From Euzebya rosea (GTDB taxonomy: Bacteria; Actinomycetota; Nitriliruptoria; Euzebyales; Euzebyaceae): 64,000 nucleotides of DNA. Below are positions 1-9,333 of the stretch, piece after piece. Below the pieces are notes generated by a model that did no database searches, was not told the origin of the DNA, and saw only the letters and a list, made by a program, of their open reading frames with translations. The translations under genes and the position numbers were made by a program. Location: NCBI RefSeq assembly GCF_003073135.1, contig NZ_PGDQ01000004.1, positions 112,363 through 176,362 on the forward strand, read 5' to 3'. Numbering within the stretch: the stretch's first letter is position 1; every line of letters starts with the position of its first letter.

Positions 1-2506
1 CGTCGCGCCCGAGGGTCGTCCCGTACGAGGGGCCAGTCGACGACCCGTCGGTGGGAAGGGCCGGCTGCCACATCTCGACCGGGGTCAGGAGGGTCGTCAG
101 CGACGGGCGACCGTCGAGGTCGAGGGCTCGGTAGAGGCGCGACAGGGTGTTGCTGACCGTCCGGCGCGACAGCGTCATCCTGTCGGCGATCTGCTGGTCT
201 GACGCCCCGCGCGCCGCGAGGCGTCCCATCTCCAGCTGGCGTGGCGATGCAGGACCGGGCAGGTGGGGCAGGCCGGGCAGCGCCACCCCGTCCAGGGTCA
301 CCCCGACGTGCTGCGCGTCCAGCCGGTCGGACAGGTCCCCGCGGCGACGTCCCCGCAGGGCTGCCGCGGCGGGGCCGACCATGCCAGCGGCTGCCATCTC
401 GCGTGCCGCCCGGAGTGCTTCGGCCGGGTGGCCGGCACGGATGGCCTCGACCAGGCCAGGCCACCGATCGGCCGCGCCGGACGTCGACGGGGCCGGCAGC
501 GACCTGTCGACGTCACCTCCGCCATCGCCGTGCACGCCGCAGGCGGCGAGCATCCACACGACCTGGGGACGTCCGAGGCGGTCGTAGCGTTCGAGCCCGG
601 CGCCGAACGCGTCCTGCTCCAGCCGACGATGTGCACCGGCGACCTCGAGGGCCACCACGTCGATGGTCGACCGCGCCAGCGCGTTCGTCGGGGCCGCTGC
701 GGCCCGTGCCTCGGCCAGCAGCCCGGGGGCAGCGGCGGCATCGCCGGTGTGCACGGCGGCAAGGGCTGCGTAGGCGAGGCAGAACGCCCGCAGGTCATAG
801 CGATCCACGGGGCGCAGGGCCGCGGCCGCCCGTCGTGCCAGCGACCCGCCGGTGACGGGGTGGCCAGCCGCGACCAGCATGCCTGCGGCCAGGCTCCACC
901 AGGCGGCGGTGGTCGCGGCGTCGCGGCTGCGGGCGGCGATCGCCATCTCGCGCTCGTCGAGGGCCATCGTGGCGTCCGGGCCGTCGACGAAGAACGTCGA
1001 CCAGTGCACTGCGGCAAGGGTCTCCCATCGCTCGGAGGCCGCGGCACCGGCTGCCGACAGCAGGTGCTCGAGGCGATCAGCCGTCTCGTGGGGGAGCCAG
1101 CCACGCTGGACCATGACGGCCACCCCCTGCGCCTTGCCGACCTCCAGCGCTGTCCGGGGCGAGTCGGCCTCGTCGCTGTCGGGCACCTCGACGGCGTCGA
1201 GGTCGTGGCCGTAGCCGATGAGGGTGACCACGCGGGCGCGCAGCCGGCGGACGAGGTCGCGGTCGGTCACGTGCGACAGCGCACGATCGATGCAGCCCCG
1301 GGCCGCGCGCACGTCACCCAGGACGTGGGCGTGGAGCATCGCCAGCAGCATGGCGGCATCGGTCGCCACCTCCGGGGCGACGCCATCGGCTCCCAGGCGG
1401 GTCAGCTCGGCGACCGCGGTCTCCGCCTCGCCCATGGCCAGCGTCGCACGGGCGGCGACGAGGGCCAGGTCGTCGTCCAGCGGACGTGGCAGCGGGGCCA
1501 GCGCCTCGAGCACGTCGCGCGGGAGCTGCTCCGCCAACGATGCGAGCGCGTCCGCGTCGGGGACGGCGCGGTCGTCGACCTCGCTGGCGGGCAGCAGGGG
1601 AAGCGGGGTGCCCGTGTGCTCGGCGGCGTCGCGGAGCCGCGCGAGCAGGGCAGCGCGGTTCAGGCTGGCCCGCTCGAGCAGGCGGTGCTGGAGGAACCGA
1701 TCCCGGACCCTCAGCAGTCCCTCGACGTCGGTGAGCAGCTCCCCTTCCACGGCTCGACGCACGGCGCCTTCGTCGCCGATGCGGGTCAGCGCCACCGGTG
1801 CGACGACCCCGGCCACGGCAACGGCCTGCAGCACCTCCTCCATTCCGGGGGCCAGCGCGCCGATCTGGCCGTCGATGATCTCCCGCAGGACCGGGGGCAT
1901 CGGGGCGTCGTCGCCGAACCAGCCGGTGCGCAGGGCGTGCAGGAACCACAGCGGGGCCCCGTCGGCCGCGTCCAGCGCCCGCTGGACCAGCGCCGGATCG
2001 GTGCCGGACGGCGCCAGGGTGGCCAGTCCTTCGTCGTCCAGCGGAGGGATGTGGACCCGCACGAGGCTGTCATCGGCGAGCAGGCGGCCGAGCTCGTCCA
2101 GGCGCGTGTCCAGCGTGGCGGAGGCGACCAGCGCGACGACCCCTGCACGCACGCCGTCGACGAGCAGGCGTGCCGTCCACGGGTCCAGCTGTGGCCAACC
2201 CTCGACCATGACGACGAGCGGGCCGGCCTCGGCCCTGGACTCCAGCCCGCGGAGGGCGATCGCCACGCGCGCCGCAGGATCGCTGGACGTCGAGGGGGCC
2301 ACCAGGCCGCCGATGCCGGCCGCGGCGAGGGGATGGTCAACCAGCCGCGGCGAGCCGGTCACCAAGGCGGTTTCGCTGTCGACGGCGTCGATCACCGCCC
2401 GTGCCACCGTCGTCGTGCCCACGCCCGGGCGTCCGACGAGCAGCACGGACCGGCCGTCGGCGAGCAGGTCCAGCGCCAGCCCCAGCTCTCGCTCGCGTCC
2501 CTGCAC
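1..2506 (-). CDS. LuxR-family ATPase transcriptional regulator (C-terminus cut by window edge)
   Basis: The minus-strand frame from the GTG at 2506 stays open to base 1, giving at least 835 codons. Just after the start is a P-loop (LLVGRPGVGTTTVA, residues about 18-31), followed by a Walker B-like stretch (PLVVMVEGW). Near the left edge (about 110-250) a LuxR-type helix-turn-helix is readable (SPRQLEMGRLAARGASDQQI, then SRRTVSNTLSRLYRAL). This order, N-terminal AAA/STAND ATPase, long helical middle and C-terminal HTH, is that of LAL-type regulators, normally ATP-dependent activators of nearby or secondary-metabolism genes. GGAGAA lies 5 nt before the GTG. The target is unknown. The few residues after the HTH lie outside the window. 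Confidence 0.85.
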   Translation of the reverse strand, partial: MQGRERELGLALDLLADGRSVLLVGRPGVGTTTVARAVIDAVDSETALVTGSPRLVDHPLAAAGIGGLVAPSTSSDPAARVAIALRGLESRAEAGPLVVMVEGWPQLDPWTARLLVDGVRAGVVALVASATLDTRLDELGRLLADDSLVRVHIPPLDDEGLATLAPSGTDPALVQRALDAADGAPLWFLHALRTGWFGDDAPMPPVLREIIDGQIGALAPGMEEVLQAVAVAGVVAPVALTRIGDEGAVRRAVEGELLTDVEGLLRVRDRFLQHRLLERASLNRAALLARLRDAAEHTGTPLPLLPASEVDDRAVPDADALASLAEQLPRDVLEALAPLPRPLDDDLALVAARATLAMGEAETAVAELTRLGADGVAPEVATDAAMLLAMLHAHVLGDVRAARGCIDRALSHVTDRDLVRRLRARVVTLIGYGHDLDAVEVPDSDEADSPRTALEVGKAQGVAVMVQRGWLPHETADRLEHLLSAAGAAASERWETLAAVHWSTFFVDGPDATMALDEREMAIAARSRDAATTAAWWSLAAGMLVAAGHPVTGGSLARRAAAALRPVDRYDLRAFCLAYAALAAVHTGDAAAAPGLLAEARAAAAPTNALARSTIDVVALEVAGAHRRLEQDAFGAGLERYDRLGRPQVVWMLAACGVHGDGGGDVDRSLPAPSTSGAADRWPGLVEAIRAGHPAEALRAAREMAAAGMVGPAAAALRGRRRGDLSDRLDAQHVGVTLDGVALPGLPHLPGPASPRQLEMGRLAARGASDQQIADRMTLSRRTVSNTLSRLYRALDLDGRPSLTTLLTPVEMWQPALPTDGSSTGPSYGTTLGRD

Positions 2507-2637
2507 AACTTCTCCGACCGGTCCTCTTCGCGCCTGACAGGCGGTTGAGTATGTCACCGGGCGCCGTTGAGCATGTCCTCCACGCCCTCCGGACGTCACG
2601 CTGGGTCACCGATCCACCCCACGACTCGGAGACATCG

Positions 2638-2838
2638 ATGCCCCACAGCTCGTCCCTGCGCACGTGGCTCGCTGCCGCGACGAGCTTCGTGCTCGGGCTT
2701 GCCCTCCTGGTGGCTCCCGGGGCCAGGGCGAGGGCCGTCGGCGCCATCGACCGGACCGGACAGGTCACCGGCGGGACGTTCCTGGTCGACACCGATCGAA
2801 ACCTCGAACGGGCGGGGTGCCTGCAGCCGATCTGCTGA
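2638..2838 (+). CDS. small secreted protein of unknown function
   Basis: This 66-residue ORF starts at ATG 2638, preceded by GGAGACATCG. The first about 33 residues form a clear Sec-type signal: a polar start, then the core SFVLGLALLVAP, and an AlaArgAla exit. The remaining about 33 residues have two Cys (GCLQPIC at the end) that could pair. It is divergent from the LuxR-type gene and is followed by its own terminator hairpin, which supports it as a real unit. I recognise no family. Confidence 0.55.
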   Translation: MPHSSSLRTWLAAATSFVLGLALLVAPGARARAVGAIDRTGQVTGGTFLVDTDRNLERAGCLQPIC

Positions 2839-2856
2839 CACGAGGACTGAGGGGGA

Positions 2857-2885
2857 GGGGCCGGACTGAGGAGTCCGGCCCCTTT
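2857..2885 (+). terminator. rho-independent terminator
   Basis: GGGGCCGGACT and AGTCCGGCCCC form an 11-bp perfect stem with a 4-nt loop, followed by TTT. It lies 18 nt after the stop of the small secreted-protein gene and before the GGDEF/EAL gene. Confidence 0.8.
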
Positions 2886-2975
2886 CGTCGTCCATCGCCG
2901 CAGCGAGCGCGTGGGTCCGGCGGCACGTTTCGCGAATGGGGTTCAGTGGCCGGGAGTCCTGCCGATGGGCATTCC

Positions 2976-5444
2976 GTGAGATGGGTGGGCACGCATCATC
3001 GGAGCCTCCAGGCCAGGGTGGCCGGCATGGTCGCCCTCCTGGTGGTCGTCCTGTCGATGGTGTTCACGTGGCAGTGGGTCCAGCGTGAGGAGGCGTCGCT
3101 CCAGCGGGCGGTCGACACCTCCGTGATGGCGCTCGGCGAGTCGTTGTTCACCGAGTTCACCGACACGTTCGCCACCCGTGGGCTGGACGCCATGACCGAC
3201 TTCCAGCGGCGGGTCGAGGACATCCCCGACGTGGAGTCCCTCGACATCGTGCCGCTGTCGGCGTCGGCGCTGACGTTGCTTGCCGACGGGGGAGCGGCCC
3301 GCCTCGATCCGGTGACCCCGACGTCGTTCCAGTCCGTGACCCGTGACGGCATCACGACGCTGCAGGTCCCGCTCGAGGTCGACGGCGAACCCGTTGCCCG
3401 GGTCGATGTGCGCTTCCGCAGCGGGTTGATCGAGGAGCCTCAGGCCGCCGCGCGCCGAGCCGGGATCGTCAACGGCGTCGTCGTGCTGCTCGTTGGCCTG
3501 ATCGCGACCTGGTTCGTCGCACGGAGCGCCACGTCGGGTGTGCGCCAGCTCACCTCGGAGGTGCGGGACTCCGCCGAACGTCACCTGCCGGAGGTGCTGT
3601 CGGCGGTCCGCGACGGTCGACCGGTCACCCCTGCCCAGCTGCAGCCGGGCGAGATCGCGGTCCGAGGTGTCGCCGAGGTCGAGGCGCTGTCCTCGGCGTT
3701 CACGACCCATCGGGCAGCCGTCGCCGAGCTCGCCGGTGAGCTGTCGGCCAGGCTCGTCCGCAGCGACACCCGGTTCCGCATCGGCTTCGACCGGTCACCC
3801 ACGGGCATGGCGTTGATCGGGCCGCACGGTGAGGTCCAGCGCGCCAACGCCGCGCTGGCCACGCTGCTGGGGCGTGACCTCGTCGACCTCGAGAGCGCGT
3901 CGTTGCGCGACCTGCTGCATCCCGAGGACGCCGAGCGCATGCACGACCTCTTCCGCCGGCTGACCTCCGGTGAGCTCGACGGGGACGTGTCGGAGGTCCG
4001 GTACCGCACGGCTGCGGGCGACGAGGTCTGGACCATCCAGGGAGCGTCGGTGCACTTCGACGCCGACGGGCAACCGCTGACGACCTTCCTGCAGGTGCAG
4101 GACGTCACCGAGACCAAGCGTGCGCAGGAGTCGCTGCAGGTGCTGGCCTTCCGTGACGCCCTCACCGGACTGCCCAACCGTGTCGCCCTCGAACGCGAGC
4201 TGACGGCGGCGCTGGCGTCCGGACGGCCGGCCCTGGCCATGCTCGACCTGGACCGGTTCAAGCTCGTCAACGACAGTCTCGGCCACCACGCCGGTGACCG
4301 GCTGCTGCGTGCCGTCGCCGAACGCCTGGACACGTTGGTGTCACCCGACGGCCTGCTGGCGCGCCTGGGTGGTGACGAGTTCGTGGCCGTCCTCCCGTCG
4401 GTGGACTCCGACGTCGACGTCGAGCTGGCCGCGACGCAGCTGCTGGCCGGCATGGAGGCACCCTTCGAGCTCGACGGGCGACGGTTCTGGGTGCGGTGCT
4501 CGATCGGCCTCGCGGTCGCCGAGCCGGGGCAGACCGCCAACGACCTTCTGTCCAGCGCCGACGCGGCGGTCTACCACGCGAAGCGACGTGGTCGTGGTGG
4601 GTGGGCGCGGTTCGACCAGAGCCTGCAGGACAACGCCACCGAGCGGCTCGACCTCGAGCACGACCTTCGGGACGCGCTCGGCACCGACCAGCTGCAGCTG
4701 CACTACCAGCCCATCGTGGACGCCCACACCGGTCGCCTCGTGGCACTCGAGGGACTGGCCCGCTGGCAGCACCCGACGCTCGGGTTGGTGTCCCCCGGGG
4801 CGTTCGTCCCCGTCGCGGAGGAGACCGGCCTGATCACGCAGCTCGGGGACCGCGTGCTCGAGCTCGGCATGGCCGACCTCGCGCGCTGGGCGGCGACGTG
4901 TCCGGAGCAGGCCTTCCACCTCTCGTTGAACCTCTCCGGTCGCCAGCTGCACGACCGTGACCTCGTGCGTCGTGTGGGTGAGCTGCTGGAGCAGCACGAG
5001 GTCGACCCCAGCCGACTCGTCCTCGAGGTGACCGAGACCACCCTGCTCGACGATCGAGCCGTCGGCCACCTGGAGCTGCTCCGGCAGCTCGGTGTACGGA
5101 TCGCCGCGGACGACTTCGGGTCGGGCTTCACGGCGATCGGCCAGCTGGCCCGGCAACCCGTCGACATGCTGAAGGTCGACATGTCGCTGGTGCGGGACGC
5201 GGCCGAGGGCGGCAAGGCCGCTGCCATCCTCGCCTCCGTCGGGTCCCTGGGCACCGCCCTGGGTGTGGCCGTGGTCGCCGAGGGTGTGGAGGAGTGGGCC
5301 CAGTACGATGCCGCCGTGGCTGCTGGATGCGACCTGATCCAGGGATACCTCTTCGGGCGCCCGGTTCCCGCGTCGACCATCACCAGCGACGTCCTGTCGA
5401 CCGAGGACCTGATGGCCGGGGCTGCACGCGAGCCGAGCGCCTGA
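2976..5444 (+). CDS. membrane PAS-GGDEF-EAL protein (cyclic di-GMP turnover)
   Basis: With a GTG start at 2976 the protein has 822 residues. The start is uncertain, since the frame is open upstream and no strong ribosome site is visible. Two membrane segments (about 15-36 and 161-182) enclose an external sensor region. A PAS domain (about 267-381) follows, then a diguanylate cyclase domain with an intact GGDEF at 465-469, then an EAL phosphodiesterase domain (about 568-808). The EAL motif reads LEGL, but the Asn of LNLSG, Glu of EVTET, paired Asp of ADDFGSG, Lys of LKVDMS and Glu of AEGVE are all present, so hydrolysis of c-di-GMP is plausible. The inhibitory RxxD site before GGDEF is absent (VSPD). 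The stop overlaps the next start (TGATG). Confidence 0.93.
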   Translation: MRWVGTHHRSLQARVAGMVALLVVVLSMVFTWQWVQREEASLQRAVDTSVMALGESLFTEFTDTFATRGLDAMTDFQRRVEDIPDVESLDIVPLSASALTLLADGGAARLDPVTPTSFQSVTRDGITTLQVPLEVDGEPVARVDVRFRSGLIEEPQAAARRAGIVNGVVVLLVGLIATWFVARSATSGVRQLTSEVRDSAERHLPEVLSAVRDGRPVTPAQLQPGEIAVRGVAEVEALSSAFTTHRAAVAELAGELSARLVRSDTRFRIGFDRSPTGMALIGPHGEVQRANAALATLLGRDLVDLESASLRDLLHPEDAERMHDLFRRLTSGELDGDVSEVRYRTAAGDEVWTIQGASVHFDADGQPLTTFLQVQDVTETKRAQESLQVLAFRDALTGLPNRVALERELTAALASGRPALAMLDLDRFKLVNDSLGHHAGDRLLRAVAERLDTLVSPDGLLARLGGDEFVAVLPSVDSDVDVELAATQLLAGMEAPFELDGRRFWVRCSIGLAVAEPGQTANDLLSSADAAVYHAKRRGRGGWARFDQSLQDNATERLDLEHDLRDALGTDQLQLHYQPIVDAHTGRLVALEGLARWQHPTLGLVSPGAFVPVAEETGLITQLGDRVLELGMADLARWAATCPEQAFHLSLNLSGRQLHDRDLVRRVGELLEQHEVDPSRLVLEVTETTLLDDRAVGHLELLRQLGVRIAADDFGSGFTAIGQLARQPVDMLKVDMSLVRDAAEGGKAAAILASVGSLGTALGVAVVAEGVEEWAQYDAAVAAGCDLIQGYLFGRPVPASTITSDVLSTEDLMAGAAREPSA

Positions 5445-6388
5445 TGCGCCTCCTGCTGACGGGGGCGTTCGGCAACGTCGGCCGTGCCGTGCTCAGGCAG
5501 CTGGTCGACGGTCCGCACGAGGTGACGTGCCTGGACCTGCCGACGAGGGCCAACCGCCGGCTGGCGCACACCGGGGGCTGGTCGACCCGCTGGGTGGACC
5601 TGACCGACGCCCGTGCCGTCGCCGACGCCGTCGAGGGGCACGACGTCGTCCTGCACGTCGCGGCCGTCATCCCGCCGGCCAGCATCCACCGTCCCGACGT
5701 TGCCGAACGCGTCAACGTCGGCGGCACCCGCAACGTCATCGCCGCCTGTCAGCAGGCAACGGTTCCACCCCGGATCGTCTTCACCTCCTCGGTCGCCCTG
5801 TTCGGGCCGACCCAGCACCTGGCGCCACCGCGGACCGTCGCCGACCCCATCGTCGTCACCGACGACTACACCCAGCACAAGGCCGACGCCGAGAAGCTGC
5901 TGGCCGCCTCCGGGCTGGCCGTCACCATCCTGCGGCTCGGGGCAGTCATCCCCATCGAGGTCATCGGGGCCGTCGACCCGCTGATGTTCGAGGTTCCGCT
6001 GGAGGATCGCATCGAGGTCGTGCATCCCGACGACGTGGGCCGGGCCGTCGTGCACGCCGCCGAACGACCCGACACCGCGGGCCGCACGCTGCTCATCGGT
6101 GGCGGACCGGGCTGCAGGGTCCGCCAGCGGGAGCTGATGTCCCGGGCCCTCGAGGCCGTCGGCGTCGGCATGCTCCCCGACGACGCGTTCACCAGCGCCC
6201 CGTTCCACACCGACTGGCTGGACACGACCGAGAGCCAGGCGCTGCTGGACTACCAACGTCACGGCCTCGATGACCTGATCGCCGACATGACCCGCTCGGT
6301 CGGGTGGCGTCGGGCACCGGCCCGCGTGCTCGCACCGGTGATCCGTCGGGCGCTGGTGCGCCAGTCCCCGTACCACCGCAGCGCCTGA
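5444..6388 (+). CDS. NAD(P)-dependent epimerase/dehydratase-family protein (extended SDR)
   Basis: A 314-residue protein begins with a Rossmann motif (TGAFGNVG, residues 6-13). It has the extended-SDR signature: TSS (Ser of the triad) and YTQHK for the YxxxK pair. Such enzymes modify nucleotide sugars or related alcohols/ketones with NAD(P)H; the substrate cannot be read here. The ATG overlaps the stop of the GGDEF/EAL gene by one base, so the two are probably translated from one message. That pairing hints that the product may serve envelope or exopolysaccharide changes governed by c-di-GMP, which is inference. Confidence 0.85.
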   Translation: MRLLLTGAFGNVGRAVLRQLVDGPHEVTCLDLPTRANRRLAHTGGWSTRWVDLTDARAVADAVEGHDVVLHVAAVIPPASIHRPDVAERVNVGGTRNVIAACQQATVPPRIVFTSSVALFGPTQHLAPPRTVADPIVVTDDYTQHKADAEKLLAASGLAVTILRLGAVIPIEVIGAVDPLMFEVPLEDRIEVVHPDDVGRAVVHAAERPDTAGRTLLIGGGPGCRVRQRELMSRALEAVGVGMLPDDAFTSAPFHTDWLDTTESQALLDYQRHGLDDLIADMTRSVGWRRAPARVLAPVIRRALVRQSPYHRSA

Positions 6389-6436
6389 CTGCGTCGGTGA
6401 TGTGTAGGTCCGGGGGCGACGGGGAACGTCGCTGCC

Positions 6437-6577
6437 ATGAACACCAACACCTTCGGACGCATCCTCCAGCGCATCGGCTCCATGATGTCCGGCAGCCGCC
6501 GGACGAGCCATGCGCGCACGACCACCACGTCTCGTCGCGGCGGCCTCGCATCGGGCCTTCGCCGCATCTTCGGCTGA
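6437..6577 (+). CDS. small basic protein, unknown
   Basis: This 46-residue ORF (ATG 6437) is rich in Arg, Ser and Thr and ends with the hydrophobic/basic GLRRIFG. It fills the gap between the epimerase and the convergent SDR gene. The ribosome site is weak and the composition could arise from GC-rich noise, so coding status is uncertain. Confidence 0.35.
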   Translation: MNTNTFGRILQRIGSMMSGSRRTSHARTTTTSRRGGLASGLRRIFG

Positions 6578-6622
6578 CGTCGCGTCACAGGACCCGACGC
6601 GTCGGCGTCGGCCGGTGCGGGG

Positions 6623-7270
6623 TCAGCCGCCGTGGATGTCCAGGACGGTGCCGTTGATCCACCGGTTGGCCATGGTGGCGGTGACGAGCGCAGCGACGTC
6701 GCCGGGCGCGCCGGCGTGGCTGCCCGCGCCGGTGCTGCCGATGCCACCGGGCGAGATGACGTTGACGCGCAGCGGAGCCCACTCCTGGGCGAGTGCCGGG
6801 GCGAGCGCCTCCACCGCGGCGCTGACCGCCGAGACCGGTGCAGCACCGCCGGGCCGCCGGGACATCATCCCCGAGACGAACGTCATGCTGCCCTTCTCGT
6901 CCATCCGCGGACGCAGGTGCCGGGCGGTCCACATGACGCCCTTGAGCTTCACCGCGATCATCGTGTCGAGCTCGTCAGCAGTGATCTCGCTGAGCCCCTC
7001 GAAGGCGTTGACGGCCGCGGTGACGACGGCGTGGTCGAAGGGACCTGCCGCCAGCAGGGTGTCGACGGTGTCGTGGTCGGTCACGTCGAAGCCGACGCCG
7101 GTCACGTCGCCCTCGTAGGCGGCCGCCGCCCGTTCGGCCGACTCGGCCGACCGGCTCGTGATGGTGACGCGGGCCCCTGCGGACAGGACATGCCCAGCGA
7201 TGGCGCCGCCGAGCGTGCCGGTGCCCCCGACCACGAGGACGTGGGCGTCGGCGAGTACGGAATCGGTCAT
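6623..7270 (-). CDS. SDR-fold protein with altered catalytic residues
   Basis: This 215-residue protein has a classical SDR layout: GGTGTLGG cofactor loop near residue 15, a DVTD motif, an AAVN region and the SPGG turn. At the position where the active enzymes have YxxxK (normally YSASK) this one reads VSAVS, so both Tyr and Lys are lost, although the Ser region (FVSG) remains. It may bind NAD(P) without acting as a dehydrogenase, or use another mechanism. It is a single-gene unit converging on the small ORF at 6437. Confidence 0.8.
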   Translation of the reverse strand: MTDSVLADAHVLVVGGTGTLGGAIAGHVLSAGARVTITSRSAESAERAAAAYEGDVTGVGFDVTDHDTVDTLLAAGPFDHAVVTAAVNAFEGLSEITADELDTMIAVKLKGVMWTARHLRPRMDEKGSMTFVSGMMSRRPGGAAPVSAVSAAVEALAPALAQEWAPLRVNVISPGGIGSTGAGSHAGAPGDVAALVTATMANRWINGTVLDIHGG

Positions 7271-7387
7271 GGCGTGGGCTCCTGACGTGGCGAGGTGTGG
7301 GTGAGCATGTCACCGCTGGGTCCGTCCGTCAGCCCCCCCGGGGGCAACGCACCGAGCGGACCTGGGCATCCGTGGCATGGTGCGCGC

Positions 7388-8551
7388 ATGTCGCACGCCA
7401 TCGACGGGGGTGCCCTCTACGCCACCCACGACCGCTTTCCCGCTCCGAAGGGGGCGTCCACCCACATCGCCAGGTTCGCGGGCGCGTTGCTGGGCGCGGC
7501 GGACCACGGCTTGCTCCACTGCCTGGCGGGGGACACGCTCCCGCTGCACCAGCAGGAGGGAGGGATCCTGATCAGGCGCACCGCGGCGACGGAGGTCCAC
7601 CCGCTCGCCCGTGCCGAGCGGTTCGGCGCCGACGTCGCCGCGAGCGTCGCGGAGTCCGGGTGGACGACCACCCAGGGTCGGGATCCCTGGAGCGTCATGG
7701 CCCTGCTGGCCGACGACCGGACGTGGCCCGTGGTCCACGAGGTCAACGGGCTGCCGTCCATCGAGTGGGCCGAGACCTACCCCCGGGCACCACGGGCGGA
7801 CCTGCAGGCGCTCGACGAGCTCGAGCGGTGGTGCCTGGACCGGGTCGACGCGGTGATCACCCCCTCGGCGGTGACCGCGACGGCGCTGCACGACCGCGGG
7901 GTGCCGGGCGACCGGATCACCGTCATCCCCAACGGTGCCGACCTGCCCGACCCGGCGGTTGCCCGACCAGCGGACGCACCCGCGGACCCCTACCTGGTCT
8001 ACGTCGGGGGACTGCAACCGTGGCAGGGCGTCGACGTGGCCGTTCGCGCCCTGAGCCGGGTCCGGGACCTCGACGTGCCGCTCGTGCTGGTCACGGGCGC
8101 ACGCCGGCGGCAGCTCCGCCCGCTGCTGCAGCTGGCCCGCCGTCTGGACGTCGGTGACCTGCTGCACGTCCGAACCGCGCAGGACGCCACGGCGACGTCG
8201 GCGTGGCTGGTCCACGCCACAGCGTCACTGGCCCCGCTTCGCGACACACCCCGCAACACCGTGCAGGGCTGCTGTCCGCTCAAGGTCGTGGAGAGCCTGG
8301 CTGCCGGTACGCCGGTCATCGGCAGCGACCTGCCGGTCATCCGCGAGGAGGTCCCCGACGGCGTCCATGGGCTGCTGGTCCGTCCCGACCGTCCCCGTGA
8401 TCTCGCCCGGGCCATCCGCGTGGCGCTGGACGCCCCGGATGCCCTCGAACGCTGGGGGAGCGCCGGGCGCGCCCACGTCGCTGCGAACCGGACCTGGGCG
8501 GCGGCGGAGCGGGCACTCCTGGCGGTCCACCTGGGCCTCCTGGGTTCCTGA
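7388..8551 (+). CDS. glycosyltransferase family 4-like protein
   Basis: A 387-residue GT-B fold transferase. The N-terminal half has the glycine/histidine acceptor side (KGASTHIARFAGALL) and the linker VITPS, typical of GT4. The C-terminal donor half has IPNGAD, YVGGLQPWQG and, near the end, the E-x7-E region (KVVESLAAGTPVIGSDLPVI). It likely adds a sugar from a nucleotide donor to an envelope glycan or lipid; the acceptor is unknown. I chose the ATG at 7388 because homology-like sequence starts there, although upstream in-frame codons exist. It is the first gene of a rightward envelope cluster to 13,033. Confidence 0.85.
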   Translation: MSHAIDGGALYATHDRFPAPKGASTHIARFAGALLGAADHGLLHCLAGDTLPLHQQEGGILIRRTAATEVHPLARAERFGADVAASVAESGWTTTQGRDPWSVMALLADDRTWPVVHEVNGLPSIEWAETYPRAPRADLQALDELERWCLDRVDAVITPSAVTATALHDRGVPGDRITVIPNGADLPDPAVARPADAPADPYLVYVGGLQPWQGVDVAVRALSRVRDLDVPLVLVTGARRRQLRPLLQLARRLDVGDLLHVRTAQDATATSAWLVHATASLAPLRDTPRNTVQGCCPLKVVESLAAGTPVIGSDLPVIREEVPDGVHGLLVRPDRPRDLARAIRVALDAPDALERWGSAGRAHVAANRTWAAAERALLAVHLGLLGS

Positions 8552-8572
8552 CCCACACGACCCCCGATCGTG

Positions 8573-8578
8573 TATACG
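8573..8578 (+). promoter_or_regulatory. -10 element for a probably leaderless gene
   Basis: TATACG sits 8 nt before the GTG at 8587, and no Shine-Dalgarno sequence fits between them. In Actinomycetota such spacing commonly places the transcript start on the start codon (leaderless mRNA). The -35 element is not convincing. Confidence 0.45.
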
Positions 8579-8586
8579 CTGCGCCG

Positions 8587-9333
8587 GTGAGCGAGACGAC
8601 GACGGGGCCAGCGAGCAGCTGGATGCAGTCACTGACCGCGGGAGGCTGGCAGGACGCCCAGCTGCTGCCCGGTGACTGGCGCGGGGTCGTGCGGGAGGTC
8701 GCCGTGGCCAACCGTGCCGCCCGGCAGGAGCGGGACAGCGCCGGGTTCCTGCGGCGGACCTTCAAGAAGAAGTCGTTGCCCCCGGTGGCACCGGACGACT
8801 GGATGGCCCTTGCCGCCCCGCTGGTCGAGGTCCTTGCCGACGACGCCCGAGCCGACGTGCCGATGACGGTCACCGTCGACGTCCGGGGCACACAGGCGCC
8901 CGAGAAGGTCGTCTGGCAGGGCAAGCCCGCACAGCTCCCGGCTCGGGTCGTCAAGCTCGACGAGACCCGGTACAGCGACCCGATCCTCGAGCTGCACGCC
9001 AGGCTGGTCGACGGCACGCGCTGCCACCTCTCCGTCGTCCGCCGGCTGCGGACGCGGAAGATGGTCAAGCGGTCCGCCTCAGGCAAGTTCAAGCAGAAGA
9101 CCAAGGACAAGTCCAAGACGGTGGTCACGGTGAAGCTGGTCGCCGACGGCTCGCGTCCGGTCCACGACCCACCGGCGGGCGCCCCCGTGACCGTCGACCG
9201 CGCCGGCGTGCAGCCGCGTATCTCCTCCAAGGCGACGCTGACCAACGCCCGGCCCGAGCAGGTGGTCGAGGTCGCCCTCGGCCTGCTGGTCGGCGTCCAC
9301 GGACTGATCGACACAGGATCGGTGACCTCGTGA
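8587..9333 (+). CDS. conserved-looking protein of unknown function
   Basis: A 248-residue soluble protein with no signal peptide or membrane segment. The middle is strongly basic (Lys/Arg/Thr run around residues 155-178, including KFKQKTKDKSKT), and the rest is rich in beta-type stretches. I do not recognise a family. It sits between two GT4 genes, and its stop overlaps the next start by 4 nt (GTGA), so it belongs to the glycan cluster. A nucleic-acid or polyanion binding role is only a guess from charge. Confidence 0.7.
   Translation: MSETTTGPASSWMQSLTAGGWQDAQLLPGDWRGVVREVAVANRAARQERDSAGFLRRTFKKKSLPPVAPDDWMALAAPLVEVLADDARADVPMTVTVDVRGTQAPEKVVWQGKPAQLPARVVKLDETRYSDPILELHARLVDGTRCHLSVVRRLRTRKMVKRSASGKFKQKTKDKSKTVVTVKLVADGSRPVHDPPAGAPVTVDRAGVQPRISSKATLTNARPEQVVEVALGLLVGVHGLIDTGSVTS

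Noticed and set aside
263-2548. 761-residue plus-strand open frame
   Set aside because: It lies antisense to the LuxR-type regulator, has no recognisable domain and biased composition; GC-rich genes often leave a long open antisense frame.
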